Source of the DNA: Streptomyces sp. R33
GTDB lineage: Bacteria > Actinomycetota > Actinomycetes > Streptomycetales > Streptomycetaceae
Direction: 5' to 3'
NCBI RefSeq assembly: GCF_041200175.1
Contig: NZ_CP165727.1
Coordinates: forward strand, 3,509,501-3,573,500
DNA: 64,000 bases
Part shown: piece by piece, positions 26,450 through 35,537 of the stretch
Position numbering within the stretch: position 1 is the stretch's first letter
How the letters are laid out: each line of letters begins with the position of its first letter
Program-made: the position numbers and the translations under genes
The notes under the pieces: model-generated
Databases searched by the model: none
Seen by the model: the letters and a program-made list of their open reading frames with translations, nothing else
Told to the model about the DNA's origin: nothing

Positions 26450-27343
26450 TCAGGAGGCGTCCGGGGCGGTGCGGACGGGGAAGCCGGTGGGGCGGCCCTG
26501 GTCCTTCAGCCAGGCGAGCACCTGGTCGAGGGCCGCGACGGTCTGGGCACGGTTGCCGCCCCCGTCGTGGAAGAGGACGGTCGGGCCGTTGCCCATCTCG
26601 GACTTGACCGCGTTGACGATGGCGGCGACGCCCGGCTTCCCGAAGTCCTTGGTGTCGACGTTCCATCCGAGCGGGCGCATGCCGTGCGCGGCGGCGATGC
26701 GGCGGCTGTCGGGGGTGAAGGCGCCGCCGGGAGCGCGGTAGTACTCCACTTGGGCGCCGCCGCCGGCGGCGTCCTCGATCATCTTCTTCGCGTCCAGGAT
26801 CTGCTTCTCCTGGTAGTCGACGGGCTTCCTGTCCATGGCCGTGTCGTGGTTCATGGTGTGGTCGCAGAGCCGGTGGCCGCCCGCGACGACCTTCTTGACG
26901 AGGTCGGGGTGGGCCTTGGCCTGCGGCCCGATCATGCAGAAGGTCGCCTTCACGTCGTACTTCTTCAGCACCTCGAGGACCTTGGGGGTCCACTGGGGGT
27001 CGGGGCCGTCGTCGATGGTGATGTTGACGGCGTTGCCGCCGCTCTCGGAGGCGTGCGCTATGCCGTCGGGTATCTGCGACTTCGGTGCGTCGCCGTCGCC
27101 TGCGCCTTGGGCTCCGCCTTTCGCATCACCGCCGCCTTTCGCGCCGCCGCCCTTCGCGCCGTCGTCCGAACCGCCGCCCGTGCCCCCGGTGTCGGTCTGG
27201 CGTGCCGCGTTCTCGGGCCGGGCGGGCCCCGGTTCCACGAGGGCCGCCACCCCCCACACCGTCCCGGCCACTGCGGCGGCCGCGGCCACGACCACTGCCC
27301 CGGTCCGGATGCCCTGCCTGTTCGCGCGCGCCGTGAAGCCCAT
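26450..27343 (-). CDS. Membrane-anchored polysaccharide deacetylase (NodB/CE4 family)
   Basis: The 297-residue protein has one N-terminal membrane helix (TGAVVVAAAAAVAGTVWGVAALV) and a Gly/Asp/Lys-rich linker, then a CE4 domain (about 100-290). Motif 1, NITIDDGPDP, has the catalytic base and a metal Asp; motif 2, HTMNHD, gives two metal histidines; YYRAPGGAFTPDSR and LFHDGGGNRAQTV complete the site. It would remove N- or O-acetyl groups from a wall polymer, chitin or peptidoglycan. ATG 27343 has GGGAGGGG upstream. The leader up to 27430 is open in frame but has no good site. Confidence 0.9.
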   Translation of the reverse strand: MGFTARANRQGIRTGAVVVAAAAAVAGTVWGVAALVEPGPARPENAARQTDTGGTGGGSDDGAKGGGAKGGGDAKGGAQGAGDGDAPKSQIPDGIAHASESGGNAVNITIDDGPDPQWTPKVLEVLKKYDVKATFCMIGPQAKAHPDLVKKVVAGGHRLCDHTMNHDTAMDRKPVDYQEKQILDAKKMIEDAAGGGAQVEYYRAPGGAFTPDSRRIAAAHGMRPLGWNVDTKDFGKPGVAAIVNAVKSEMGNGPTVLFHDGGGNRAQTVAALDQVLAWLKDQGRPTGFPVRTAPDAS

Positions 27344-27568
27344 GAACCGTCCCCTCCCCATCCGCTCTTGTGTGCGCTCTGCCCTCCAGGACGACCCGCG
27401 AAGCGATGGGGTTCCCGCCAATTCCCCCATAAAATTCAGCTAATAGGACCTTGATCCTTGATCGCCCCGATTTGGACCCCATCTGAAACAGGACGGAACC
27501 ACATCAACCTCCCCTGTATCACCCGCATTCACCGAACCCATGAGTACCCGGCTCCGGCGCGGCAAAAA

Positions 27569-27602
27569 GCCCGGCCCCGGCGGAAATCCGCCGGGGCCGG
27601 GC
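27569..27602 (-). terminator. Rho-independent terminator of the efflux-pump gene
   Basis: A 16-bp stem (27569-27584 with 27587-27602) with a 2-nt loop is followed on the minus strand by TTTTT at 27568-27564. It lies 20 nt past the stop at 27622. Confidence 0.8.
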
Positions 27603-27621
27603 CGGTGAACGCAGGGCGGGG

Positions 27622-29307
<1,686 letters not shown>

Positions 29308-29324
29308 GTAGTTTGGGGAGAGCC

Positions 29325-29900
29325 ATGTCCAGCAGTCCGCAGGCGCGCCGCGGCAACACACGCCAGCGCATCCAGGACGTCGCACTGGAGCTCTTCGCCG
29401 AGCAGGGGTACGAGAAGACCTCGCTGCGCGAGATCGCGGAGCGGCTGGATGTCACGAAGGCGGCGCTGTACTACCACTTCAAGACCAAGGAAGACATCAT
29501 CATCAGCGTCTTCGAGGACCTGACGAGGCCGATCGACGAGCTGATCGACTGGGCGAAGCAGCAGCCGCCGACACTGGACATGAAGCGCGAGGTGCTCCGG
29601 CGCTACAGCGAGGCGATGGCGGCGGGCGCGCCGCTGTACCGCTTCATGCAGGAGAACCAGGCGACGATGCGGGAGCTGAGCATCGGCGAGACGGTGAAGC
29701 GCCGGCTGTTCACGCTGGTCGAGCTGCTGCGCACGGAGGACGGGCCCCTGACGGACCAGGTGCGGTGCGTGAGCGCCCTGTTCACGCTGCACGCGGGGAT
29801 GATGTTCCTCCAGCACGTGGAGGGCGACCCGGAGGAGACCCGCCTGGCGGCCCTGGAGGTCGCCACGGACCTGATCACGCAGGCGCACGAGGCATCCTGA
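29325..29900 (+). CDS. TetR-family repressor of the efflux pump
   Basis: The 191-residue regulator has an N-terminal TetR HTH: TRQRIQDVALELFAEQGYEK, TSLREIAERLDVTKAALYYHFKTKEDI. The ligand domain is larger and less conserved. ATG 29325 follows GGGGAG by 4 nt. It is divergent from the DHA2 pump. It probably represses both genes and is released by the pump's substrate or another small molecule. Confidence 0.93.
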   Translation: MSSSPQARRGNTRQRIQDVALELFAEQGYEKTSLREIAERLDVTKAALYYHFKTKEDIIISVFEDLTRPIDELIDWAKQQPPTLDMKREVLRRYSEAMAAGAPLYRFMQENQATMRELSIGETVKRRLFTLVELLRTEDGPLTDQVRCVSALFTLHAGMMFLQHVEGDPEETRLAALEVATDLITQAHEAS

Positions 29901-29966
29901 CGCCGCCTTCCGGGCACGGCAACGGGTGCTCGACCGACCCCGGTCTCATCCCGGACGGTGGCCGGA

Positions 29967-30494
29967 TCACCCACCCACTGGAGCGCCATAGCCGAGGGCG
30001 CCGGCCCGGGGAAGCGACGCCCAGGTCCGGGTCCCGCCACCCGGCTCCCGGGACTCCCCGAAGCCCCAGGCCCCGCCGCACTCCCGGACCACGACAGCCA
30101 TGAGCCGCAGGGCGGCCCGCCGCCGCGCCTCGCAGTGGGCGGCCAGCCGGGGGTGGGAGTGGGCCGCGTGGCCGTCGTAGACGGTGAGCCGCAGTGCATC
30201 GTCCCGATACCGAACAGAGAGGTAGAGACTCCGCCCGGGATCCAAATGCCAGGAGGCGGCGAGCATTTCACCAGTGACCTGCTCGGCGGCGACCGCGATC
30301 GCATCCAGCCGGTGCGCGTGCAGGGCGGACCGTACGGTCCGGCGGGCGATCTGCGCGCTGTACGCCTCCCCCGGCACGGTGAGGCTGCAGGTCAGCGCAT
30401 CCGGCGGGGGCGGCTCGTCCCCGTCGGGCGCTTCCGGCGAGGCCGGGCAGGCGGTGAACCGGCCCCGGGCCGACTGCATGAAGGGATTGAGCAT
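29967..30494 (-). CDS. RsbW-like ATP-binding protein, degenerate active site
   Basis: The 175-residue protein resembles the anti-sigma/HATPase_c_2 group found beside Streptomyces HTH-DUF5753/DUF397 genes: EAYSAQIARRTVRSALHAHRL, then EQVTGEMLAASW in the N-box place and LYLSVRYRDDALRLTVYDG, then an arginine-rich AHCEARRRAALRLMAVVVRECGGAWG segment. The N-box asparagine (normally EL(V)TNA) is replaced by Gly, and the G1 box is degraded, so ATP binding or kinase activity may be lost. ATG 30494 has GGGAG 6 nt upstream. It is divergent from the HTH gene. Confidence 0.75.
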   Translation of the reverse strand: MLNPFMQSARGRFTACPASPEAPDGDEPPPPDALTCSLTVPGEAYSAQIARRTVRSALHAHRLDAIAVAAEQVTGEMLAASWHLDPGRSLYLSVRYRDDALRLTVYDGHAAHSHPRLAAHCEARRRAALRLMAVVVRECGGAWGFGESREPGGGTRTWASLPRAGALGYGAPVGG

Positions 30495-30623
30495 CGCGAA
30501 CTCCCTGTGGTTGCGAGTGGCTCCGCCGTGGGCGTGGTGGCCTGTCGCCGCCTGCATGCGCATGCCGCGGCGATGCACTTCAACTCCCGTTGCGTGAGCG
30601 GTGCGTTACCCAATGTAGCGCCG

Positions 30624-30645
30624 AGCGGGCCAAATTTGGCCCGCT
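30624..30645. promoter_or_regulatory. Perfect 22-bp palindrome, probable operator
   Basis: AGCGGGCCAAA is followed directly by its reverse complement. It lies between the divergent ATP-binding protein and HTH-DUF5753 genes, 61 bp before the HTH gene. It is the strongest operator candidate for that regulator. Confidence 0.65.
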
Positions 30646-30660
30646 TAACGGGAGAAGTCA

Positions 30661-30681
30661 GCCTCTCGTGGCCAGAGAGGC
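30661..30681. promoter_or_regulatory. Inverted repeat before the HTH gene
   Basis: GCCTCTC and GAGAGGC flank a 7-nt loop, 25 bp before the ATG at 30706. It could be a second operator or a leader hairpin. Confidence 0.35.
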
Positions 30682-30705
30682 TCTGAACGCGCAAGACTTC
30701 ACGGC

Positions 30706-31557
30706 ATGACCGCGAGGACTGCCACGACAGAGCGCCAGAAGAGGTTGGGGTACGAGCTACGCAAGATGCGTACGGCTGCCGGGGTTTCGGCCGAATTTGC
30801 AGCCGGGCTGCTTGGCGTGGACCGGGGAGCCATCTCCGCCATGGAGTCAGGTACGCGCGCCATCTCGACCGAGCGCCTGCGGACGCTGGCCTGTAACTGC
30901 GAGGTGACCGATGAGCTGTACCTCTCAGGGCTGATGGAAATGGCGCAGCCCACCGGGCGCCAGTGGTGGGATCGCTACCGGGGCCAACTCCCGCAGGGCC
31001 TCTTGGACATCGCGGCGATGGAAGCTCACTGCACCCGCATGCGGGGCGCCTACTCCATTCACATGCCCGGGCTTCTCCAGACCTCAGACCACGCACTCGC
31101 CGTATTCCGGATGGTCATCCCTCCCCTACCGGAACACGAGGTCGCGCTGCGGCTGGCACTGCGCATCGAACGCCAGCAAGTCCTGGATCGTGAGAACGCA
31201 CCCGAGTTCGTAGCCGTGGTGCATGAAGCGGCCTTGCGTATGCAGTTCGGCGGACGCGCCGTCTTGCGCGCTCAGCTCGACCACTTGCTCAACCGGTCCG
31301 AGCAGGACAATGTGACCGTGCTCGTTCTTCCGTTCGACGCGGGAGGCTTCCCGGGTGCCGGGCAGACCGTGATCTACGCGGAGGGCCCGACAGCGCAGCT
31401 CGACACCGTTCAGGTCGACAACTCACATGGCCCTGACTTCATCCACGCGGAGGCACAACTCCTGAAGTACCGCGCCCACTTCGCTCTGATGGAAAGCCTG
31501 GCCTTGTCCGCCGAAGCCTCCCGGGACCTCATCCGAACCGTCGCAAGCCAGCTGTGA
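30706..31557 (+). CDS. HTH-XRE / DUF5753 regulator (WhiJ-like)
   Basis: The 283-residue protein has an N-terminal XRE HTH (about 10-65: LRKMRTAAGVSAEFAAGLLGVDRGAISAMESG) and a C-terminal DUF5753 domain (about 95-275), with HMPGLLQT, ENAPEFVAVVHEAALRMQFGG and LIRTVASQL. Such proteins sit with DUF397 small proteins and RsbW-like proteins, and several are developmental regulators in Streptomyces. The ATG 30706 lacks a Shine-Dalgarno and may be leaderless. Its stop overlaps a GTG of the DUF397 frame. Codon use here is a little less biased than in the neighbouring core genes. Confidence 0.93.
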   Translation: MTARTATTERQKRLGYELRKMRTAAGVSAEFAAGLLGVDRGAISAMESGTRAISTERLRTLACNCEVTDELYLSGLMEMAQPTGRQWWDRYRGQLPQGLLDIAAMEAHCTRMRGAYSIHMPGLLQTSDHALAVFRMVIPPLPEHEVALRLALRIERQQVLDRENAPEFVAVVHEAALRMQFGGRAVLRAQLDHLLNRSEQDNVTVLVLPFDAGGFPGAGQTVIYAEGPTAQLDTVQVDNSHGPDFIHAEAQLLKYRAHFALMESLALSAEASRDLIRTVASQL

Positions 31558-31568
31558 GAGGGGACTCC

Positions 31569-31760
31569 ATGACCACCGTGACCTGGGAAGAGCCGTTCTG
31601 CGGGGAAGGCAATTCCTGTTACCGGATCGGGGTGGACGGGGAAGGCCGGAGCTACATCGCCGTGGCCGGTCAGGAGGCGGCGTACCTGAGCGACACGGCG
31701 GACGCGCTCCGACAGCTGATCCGGGACATCAAGGCGGGCAAGGCCGACCACCTGCTGTAG
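31569..31760 (+). CDS. DUF397 small protein
   Basis: The 63-residue protein matches DUF397: SCYRIGVDGEGRSYIAVAGQ then AALRQLIRDIKAGKADHLL. These small proteins pair with the upstream HTH-DUF5753 regulator and may modulate it. ATG 31569 was chosen because GAGAGGGGA lies 6 nt upstream; a GTG at 31554 overlapping the previous stop is possible. It is one operon with the HTH gene. Confidence 0.88.
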   Translation: MTTVTWEEPFCGEGNSCYRIGVDGEGRSYIAVAGQEAAYLSDTADALRQLIRDIKAGKADHLL

Positions 31761-31782
31761 GGACGGGCTCGGAGCTCGCCAC

Positions 31783-32604
31783 CTACGGGCCCGAGGACCG
31801 GATGAACGCCGTGAGGTCGTCGGCGTAGCGGTCCGGGTGGGTGAGGTGGGGGACGTGGCCGTCCCCCACCAGCGTCCGCATCCGCGCACGGCCGCCGAGC
31901 GCGGTGGCGAGCTTGCCGACGATCACCGGGAACCACGGCGGGCTCTCGCTGCCGAAGGTGAGCAGGGCAGGGCCCTCGTAGCCGGGGAGGCGGGCGAGGT
32001 CGAGGCTCGCCCAGTCCGGGTCGCCGTGTTCGTCCAGGAACGTGGGGGCGTTCGCCGTGAACGTCTCGCGGAACGGTTCCGGCAGTTGCTCCCAGCCGCC
32101 CGGCCCGATCGCGACGTCGTCCACGAACCGCTGTGCGCCGACCCGGTCCTCGCCCGCGCGCAGGGCCGCGAGGACGCCGTCGAGGGCGGCCTCCATGGCC
32201 TGGAGCACCGGGCGCAGCTCCCGGTCCCCGTCGCCCACGATGTCCATGAGCGGGGGCTCGTGCACGGCCAGGCTGCGCAGCAGCTCGGGGCGACGGGAGG
32301 CGAGGCCGAGCGCCGTCGAGGCCCCGAAGGAGTTCCCGGCCACGTGGGCCGGCCCGCCGAGGGTCTCGAGGAGCGACGCGAGGTCGTCCTCGTCCTGCCG
32401 CCGGCTGCCCTGGCCGGGCGGGCGCTCGCTGCGGCTGTGGCCGCGCCGGTCGTAGACGAGTACGCGGAACGACTCCGCGAGGCGGGGCACGACGAACTGC
32501 CAGTTCTCGTGGTCGACCCACGAGCCGTGGACCAGGACCAGGGGTTCGCCCTCGCCCGCGACCTCGTAATAGAGGTCCACGCCGTTCACACGAGCCCGTG
32601 CCAT
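31783..32604 (-). CDS. Alpha/beta hydrolase
   Basis: The 273-residue enzyme has the alpha/beta fold: the oxyanion motif HGSWVDHENW, the nucleophile elbow GNSFGAS (Ser), and GDGHVPHLTHPDRYADDL with the catalytic His near the C-terminus. It could be an esterase, haloperoxidase-like or other hydrolase; the substrate is unknown. There is no signal peptide. ATG 32604 gives the normal N-terminus ARVNGVDLYYEVAGEG. It lies downstream of the DUF1348 gene on the same strand, 88 nt away. Confidence 0.9.
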   Translation of the reverse strand: MARARVNGVDLYYEVAGEGEPLVLVHGSWVDHENWQFVVPRLAESFRVLVYDRRGHSRSERPPGQGSRRQDEDDLASLLETLGGPAHVAGNSFGASTALGLASRRPELLRSLAVHEPPLMDIVGDGDRELRPVLQAMEAALDGVLAALRAGEDRVGAQRFVDDVAIGPGGWEQLPEPFRETFTANAPTFLDEHGDPDWASLDLARLPGYEGPALLTFGSESPPWFPVIVGKLATALGGRARMRTLVGDGHVPHLTHPDRYADDLTAFIRSSGP

Positions 32605-32692
32605 GCCGAGTCTCCTCACCTTGGAGGCCAGGGGGCCGAGCGCCCGCGCAGAGACATACCGCGGACCGGCGCACGGCACACCTCCCTGCAGG

Positions 32693-33118
32693 TCACCAGG
32701 TGAGGCGGCGGTCCTCGGCGGTGATCGGGATGTCGTTGATGCTGGCCTCGCGGCGGCGCATCAGCCCGTCGCGGTCGAACTCCCACTGCTCGTTGCCGTG
32801 GCTGCGCCACCACTGGCCGGCGGTGTCGTGCCACTCGTACTCGAACCGGACGGAGATCCGGTTGTCGGTGTACGCCCAGAGCTCCTTGCGGAGCCGGTAG
32901 TCGAGCTCGCGCTCCCACTTCTCGGTGAGGAACTCCCGGATCTCGTCGCGGCCGCTGAGGAAGCGGTCACGGTTACGCCAGAGCGAGTTCTCGGTGTAGG
33001 CGAGGGCGACGCGTTCGGGGTCGCGGCTGTTCCAGGCGTCCTCGGCGGCCTGGACCTTGGCCCGGGCGGATTCCTCGGTGAAGGGCGGCACGGGCGGGCG
33101 TACGGCGGGGTCGGTCAT
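32693..33118 (-). CDS. DUF1348 protein (NTF2-like)
   Basis: The 141-residue protein fits DUF1348: [59 protein letters not shown] and [22 protein letters not shown]. Function is not known. ATG 33118 has GAGGTG 5 nt upstream. It is divergent from a TetR gene, with twin palindromes in between, so it is probably the target of that regulator. The family is often under a linked TetR or HTH regulator in actinobacteria. Confidence 0.88.
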   Translation of the reverse strand: MTDPAVRPPVPPFTEESARAKVQAAEDAWNSRDPERVALAYTENSLWRNRDRFLSGRDEIREFLTEKWERELDYRLRKELWAYTDNRISVRFEYEWHDTAGQWWRSHGNEQWEFDRDGLMRRREASINDIPITAEDRRLTW

Positions 33119-33146
33119 GGGCGCACCTCTATCGGACGGAAGGACT

Positions 33147-33164
33147 GGAGAACGAGCGTTCTCC
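33147..33164. promoter_or_regulatory. TetR operator 1 (DUF1348 side)
   Basis: GGAGAACGAGCGTTCTCC is an 18-bp palindrome with only its central AG pair unmatched. It lies 29 bp before the DUF1348 start. Its centre is 33 bp from that of operator 2. Confidence 0.75.
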
Positions 33165-33180
33165 ACAAGGAAGGACAGTA

Positions 33181-33196
33181 GAGAACGACCGTTCTC
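33181..33196. promoter_or_regulatory. TetR operator 2 (regulator side)
   Basis: GAGAACGACCGTTCTC repeats the same core, GAGAACG-NN-CGTTCTC. It covers the likely -35 region of the leaderless TetR gene (TACGCT -10 box at 33216-33221). Confidence 0.75.
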
Positions 33197-33215
33197 CGCG
33201 CAAGCGTTTCTGGGC

Positions 33216-33221
33216 TACGCT
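33216..33221 (+). promoter_or_regulatory. -10 element of the TetR gene
   Basis: TACGCT fits TANNNT and ends 6 nt before ATG 33228, without a Shine-Dalgarno. Confidence 0.5.
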
Positions 33222-33227
33222 GCCTTC

Positions 33228-33785
33228 ATGGACGACGAAGAGGCCCGCACCCGGCTGCTGGACGCGGCGGAGGCGCTGTTCTACGCGGAGGGCATCCAGG
33301 CCGTCGGCATGGACCGCATCCGCACGGAGTCGGGGGTGCCGCTCAAGCGGCTCTACAAGGTCTTCCCAGCCAAGGAGGCCCTGGTCACGGCGTATCTCGA
33401 GCGCCGCGACCGCCGCTGGACGGCGAGCCTGCGAGGCGCGGTGGCGGATTCCGCCGATCCGGTCGAGGCCGTCTTCGACTGGCTGGCCCAGTGGTTCTCG
33501 GAGCCGGACTTCCGGGGCTGCGCCTTCCTGAACGCGTACGGCGAGCTGGGCACGGGCCCCGCCGGAGTGCTGGACGTCGTACGCCGCCACAAGACGGAGC
33601 TGCGGGATCTGCTGGCGGAGCTGGCCGGACCCGGCCGCGAGGAGCTCGCGGACCAGCTGCTGATCCTGGTCGAGGGCGCGACGGTGGTGGCGGCCCTGAC
33701 CCCCGGCCCGGAGCCGGCCCACCGCGCACGCGAGGCGGCGTCGGCGCTGCTGCTCGCCCGGGAGGGTGGGCATGCGATAGATTGA
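33228..33785 (+). CDS. TetR-family regulator of the DUF1348 gene
   Basis: The 185-residue protein begins with a TetR HTH: EARTRLLDAAEALFYAEGIQA, then MDRIRTESGVPLKRLYKVFPAKEALV. The ligand-binding half has FRGCAFLNAYGELGTGPAGVLDVVRRHK, typical of the AcrR-like group of small actinobacterial TetRs. ATG 33228 appears leaderless. The frame is open further upstream (to 33057), but that would run through both operators. The DUF1348 gene is divergent and is the likely target, together with its own gene. Confidence 0.92.
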   Translation: MDDEEARTRLLDAAEALFYAEGIQAVGMDRIRTESGVPLKRLYKVFPAKEALVTAYLERRDRRWTASLRGAVADSADPVEAVFDWLAQWFSEPDFRGCAFLNAYGELGTGPAGVLDVVRRHKTELRDLLAELAGPGREELADQLLILVEGATVVAALTPGPEPAHRAREAASALLLAREGGHAID

Positions 33786-33824
33786 ACGCGTTCAATTCAT
33801 TGCGGAGCAGAGTGCGGGGGCGCC

Positions 33825-34270
33825 ATGACGGCGACGGAGCCGGCCGGAAGGGGCAGCGGAGCCCGGAGCCGCCGACTGCGCGCCGCCCACCCCTGGCAGA
33901 CCAGGATCGCACTGGCGGCTCTGATCCTCCCGGCGCCGGTCACGCTCGCGTTACTCGTCGGGGGCGTGCCCGCGTTCCGGCTGGCCGTGACCGTCGCGCT
34001 GTCCTCGGTGCCTCTGGCCTTTCGTGCGGACCGGGCGCGGTTCATGACGTCCTGCGTGGTCCTCGGATCGCACTGGCGGGGTGGTCGATCCTCGGCGCAT
34101 GGGAAGGCACCTTGATCTTCTTCCCTTCGGCGCTGCTCCTGCTGTGCGCGGCGTTCGCGGATCCGCGCGAGTACCAGGCACCGGCCACGGCCGTGACCGC
34201 GCTCGCCTGCCTGCTGGCGGTCGTCCCCGGGCTGTTCTTCGTCGGCTGCCTGGCGGGACTCGTCCTCTAG
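33825..34270 (+). pseudogene. Frameshifted small membrane protein gene, with a TTA codon
   Basis: The N-terminal frame from ATG 33825 reads about 80 residues with two hydrophobic helices (IALAALILPAPVTLALLVGG and FRLAVTVALSSVPLAF). Translation then continues in the +2 frame from about 34065 with IALAGWSILGAWEGTLIFF, a third helix and a fourth (ALACLLAVVPGLFFVGCLAGLVL). One missing base near CCTCGGATC (34061-34069) would restore a single 148-residue, four-helix protein ending at 34270. It also has a TTA codon at 33951-33953, so even an intact form would be bldA-dependent. A sequencing error is possible. Confidence 0.65.
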
Positions 34271-34914
34271 CTGCCGCCGGCGGCGGTGGTGCGGGGGAAG
34301 GTGATCTCGACGCGGCGGTTCTTCTTGCGGCCTTCCTCGGTGCCGTTGTCGGCGATCGGGTAGTCCTCGCTGTAGCCCCGGACGTCGTAGACGACGCCGG
34401 GGCTGGTGACGGTCTTGGCGAGCTCCGCCTGAACGGCGTCGGCGCGCTGCTTGGAAAGCTCCTTGCCGTGCTCGTAGCTGCCCTGGTCGTCGGTGAACCC
34501 GAAGACCCGGACGCGGGTCGCCTTCTGCGTGTTGATCTCGTTGGCGATGGCCTGTATCCGGGCGGCGGCCTGGGCGTTGAAGACGGCACTGTTCTCGGGG
34601 AAGAGCACCTCGGACTGCAGGGCCATCATGACGGACTGGTTCGTCTCCTGCCGCCGCTGCTCACCGCCGAGGTCTTCGACGACCTCGGCGATGTCCAGGA
34701 CCTTGATCGGAGCCAGGGTTCCACCCTGGGGGATCTTCAGGCCGGGGGAACTCGAGTCGATGGGCACGGGCGCGGAGGCCGATGGCTCCGTGCCGGGGGG
34801 CACGGACGGCTTGACGTCGTCGGCGTGGGCGCTCGTCGCGCCGATGAAGTGGGCCCCGGCGATGACGAGGCCGACTACGGCTGTGGATGCGGAGACGCGG
34901 TGGCGTTTATTCAT
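34267..34914 (-). CDS. OmpA-domain secreted protein of the Tad locus
   Basis: The 215-residue protein has a Sec signal (ASTAVVGLVIAGAHFIGATSAHA), a Pro/Ser-rich stretch (about 35-65) and a C-terminal OmpA-like peptidoglycan-binding domain. That domain has VLFPENSAVFNAQAAARIQAI, RVRVFGFTDDQGSYEHGKELSKQRADAV and KKNRRVEITF, including the Asp and Arg that hold diaminopimelate in Gram-negative relatives. It may fix the Tad machine to the cell wall. ATG 34914 was chosen; a GTG at 34923 overlaps the stop of the upstream lipoprotein gene. It is the last gene of the operon and is convergent with the frameshifted gene. Confidence 0.85.
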   Translation of the reverse strand: MNKRHRVSASTAVVGLVIAGAHFIGATSAHADDVKPSVPPGTEPSASAPVPIDSSSPGLKIPQGGTLAPIKVLDIAEVVEDLGGEQRRQETNQSVMMALQSEVLFPENSAVFNAQAAARIQAIANEINTQKATRVRVFGFTDDQGSYEHGKELSKQRADAVQAELAKTVTSPGVVYDVRGYSEDYPIADNGTEEGRKKNRRVEITFPRTTAAGGS

Positions 34915-34919
34915 GGGGG

Positions 34920-35507
34920 TCACCCGGAGATTTTGATGGTGGCCGTGGCGAAGGTGGGGAGGCTGAAGTCAACCTCGGCAGTGTTCGTCGGGGGCGCGGG
35001 GAACTGAACGAAGAACGGCAACGACTTGCGGGCTCCGATCGAGTTCACACCTGTGGTGCACAGACACCTTCCATCGGTGTCACGCAGCACGTAGTAGCGC
35101 TTCTTGCCTGCCTTGTCGACCAAGGTCGCCCCCGCAACCGACTCGCCGCTGCCCGTGAGCTCGTTGCCGCGCCAAGCCGTGGTGTGATTGAAGTCCTTGT
35201 CACCGGTGTTCTTGAGCTGGCCGCTCACCGTGAGGAAGCCGCCAGCGTCGCGCTTTGCCTCGTTGACCTCGAGGACAACCCCGTCTTCACCGGTTGCCGT
35301 GGCGATGACCGCAGGTGGAGCGGAGCTCTGCTTCCCGGCGGAGGGCTCCTGCGAGCCGCCCCCCGACGGTTTCGCTGCGGAGGAACTCTGCGCGCCTGCA
35401 GGCTTGTCGTCATTGCCGCCGCCGCATCCGGCCAATGTGAGCGCCAAGGCCGCCGCAACCGCAACGGCCGCTCCCCCGCGGACCTTCACCTTGTGCCGCA
35501 TGCTCAT
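34920..35507 (-). CDS. Lipoprotein of unknown function in the Tad locus
   Basis: The 195-residue protein has a lipoprotein signal ending in LALTLAGCGGG (lipobox L-A-G-C). A Ser/Pro/Gly-rich spacer and a beta-rich domain follow (TATGEDGVVLEVNEAKRDAGGFLTVSGQLKN ... WRGNELTG), with a CLC pair in GRCLCTTG. The beta part resembles a DUF4352-like telokin/immunoprotective fold, which is a weak guess. ATG 35507 has AAGGAA upstream. Its stop overlaps the OmpA gene start, so they are coupled. Confidence 0.75.
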   Translation of the reverse strand: MSMRHKVKVRGGAAVAVAAALALTLAGCGGGNDDKPAGAQSSSAAKPSGGGSQEPSAGKQSSAPPAVIATATGEDGVVLEVNEAKRDAGGFLTVSGQLKNTGDKDFNHTTAWRGNELTGSGESVAGATLVDKAGKKRYYVLRDTDGRCLCTTGVNSIGARKSLPFFVQFPAPPTNTAEVDFSLPTFATATIKISG

Positions 35508-35537
35508 CTACGCCGTTTCCTTGTCTCTCGTTCGCTG

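Noticed and set aside
30706..31760. Toxin-antitoxin pair (HTH-DUF5753 with DUF397)
   Set aside because: The family is best known from developmental regulatory cassettes; nothing in the small protein resembles a known toxin.
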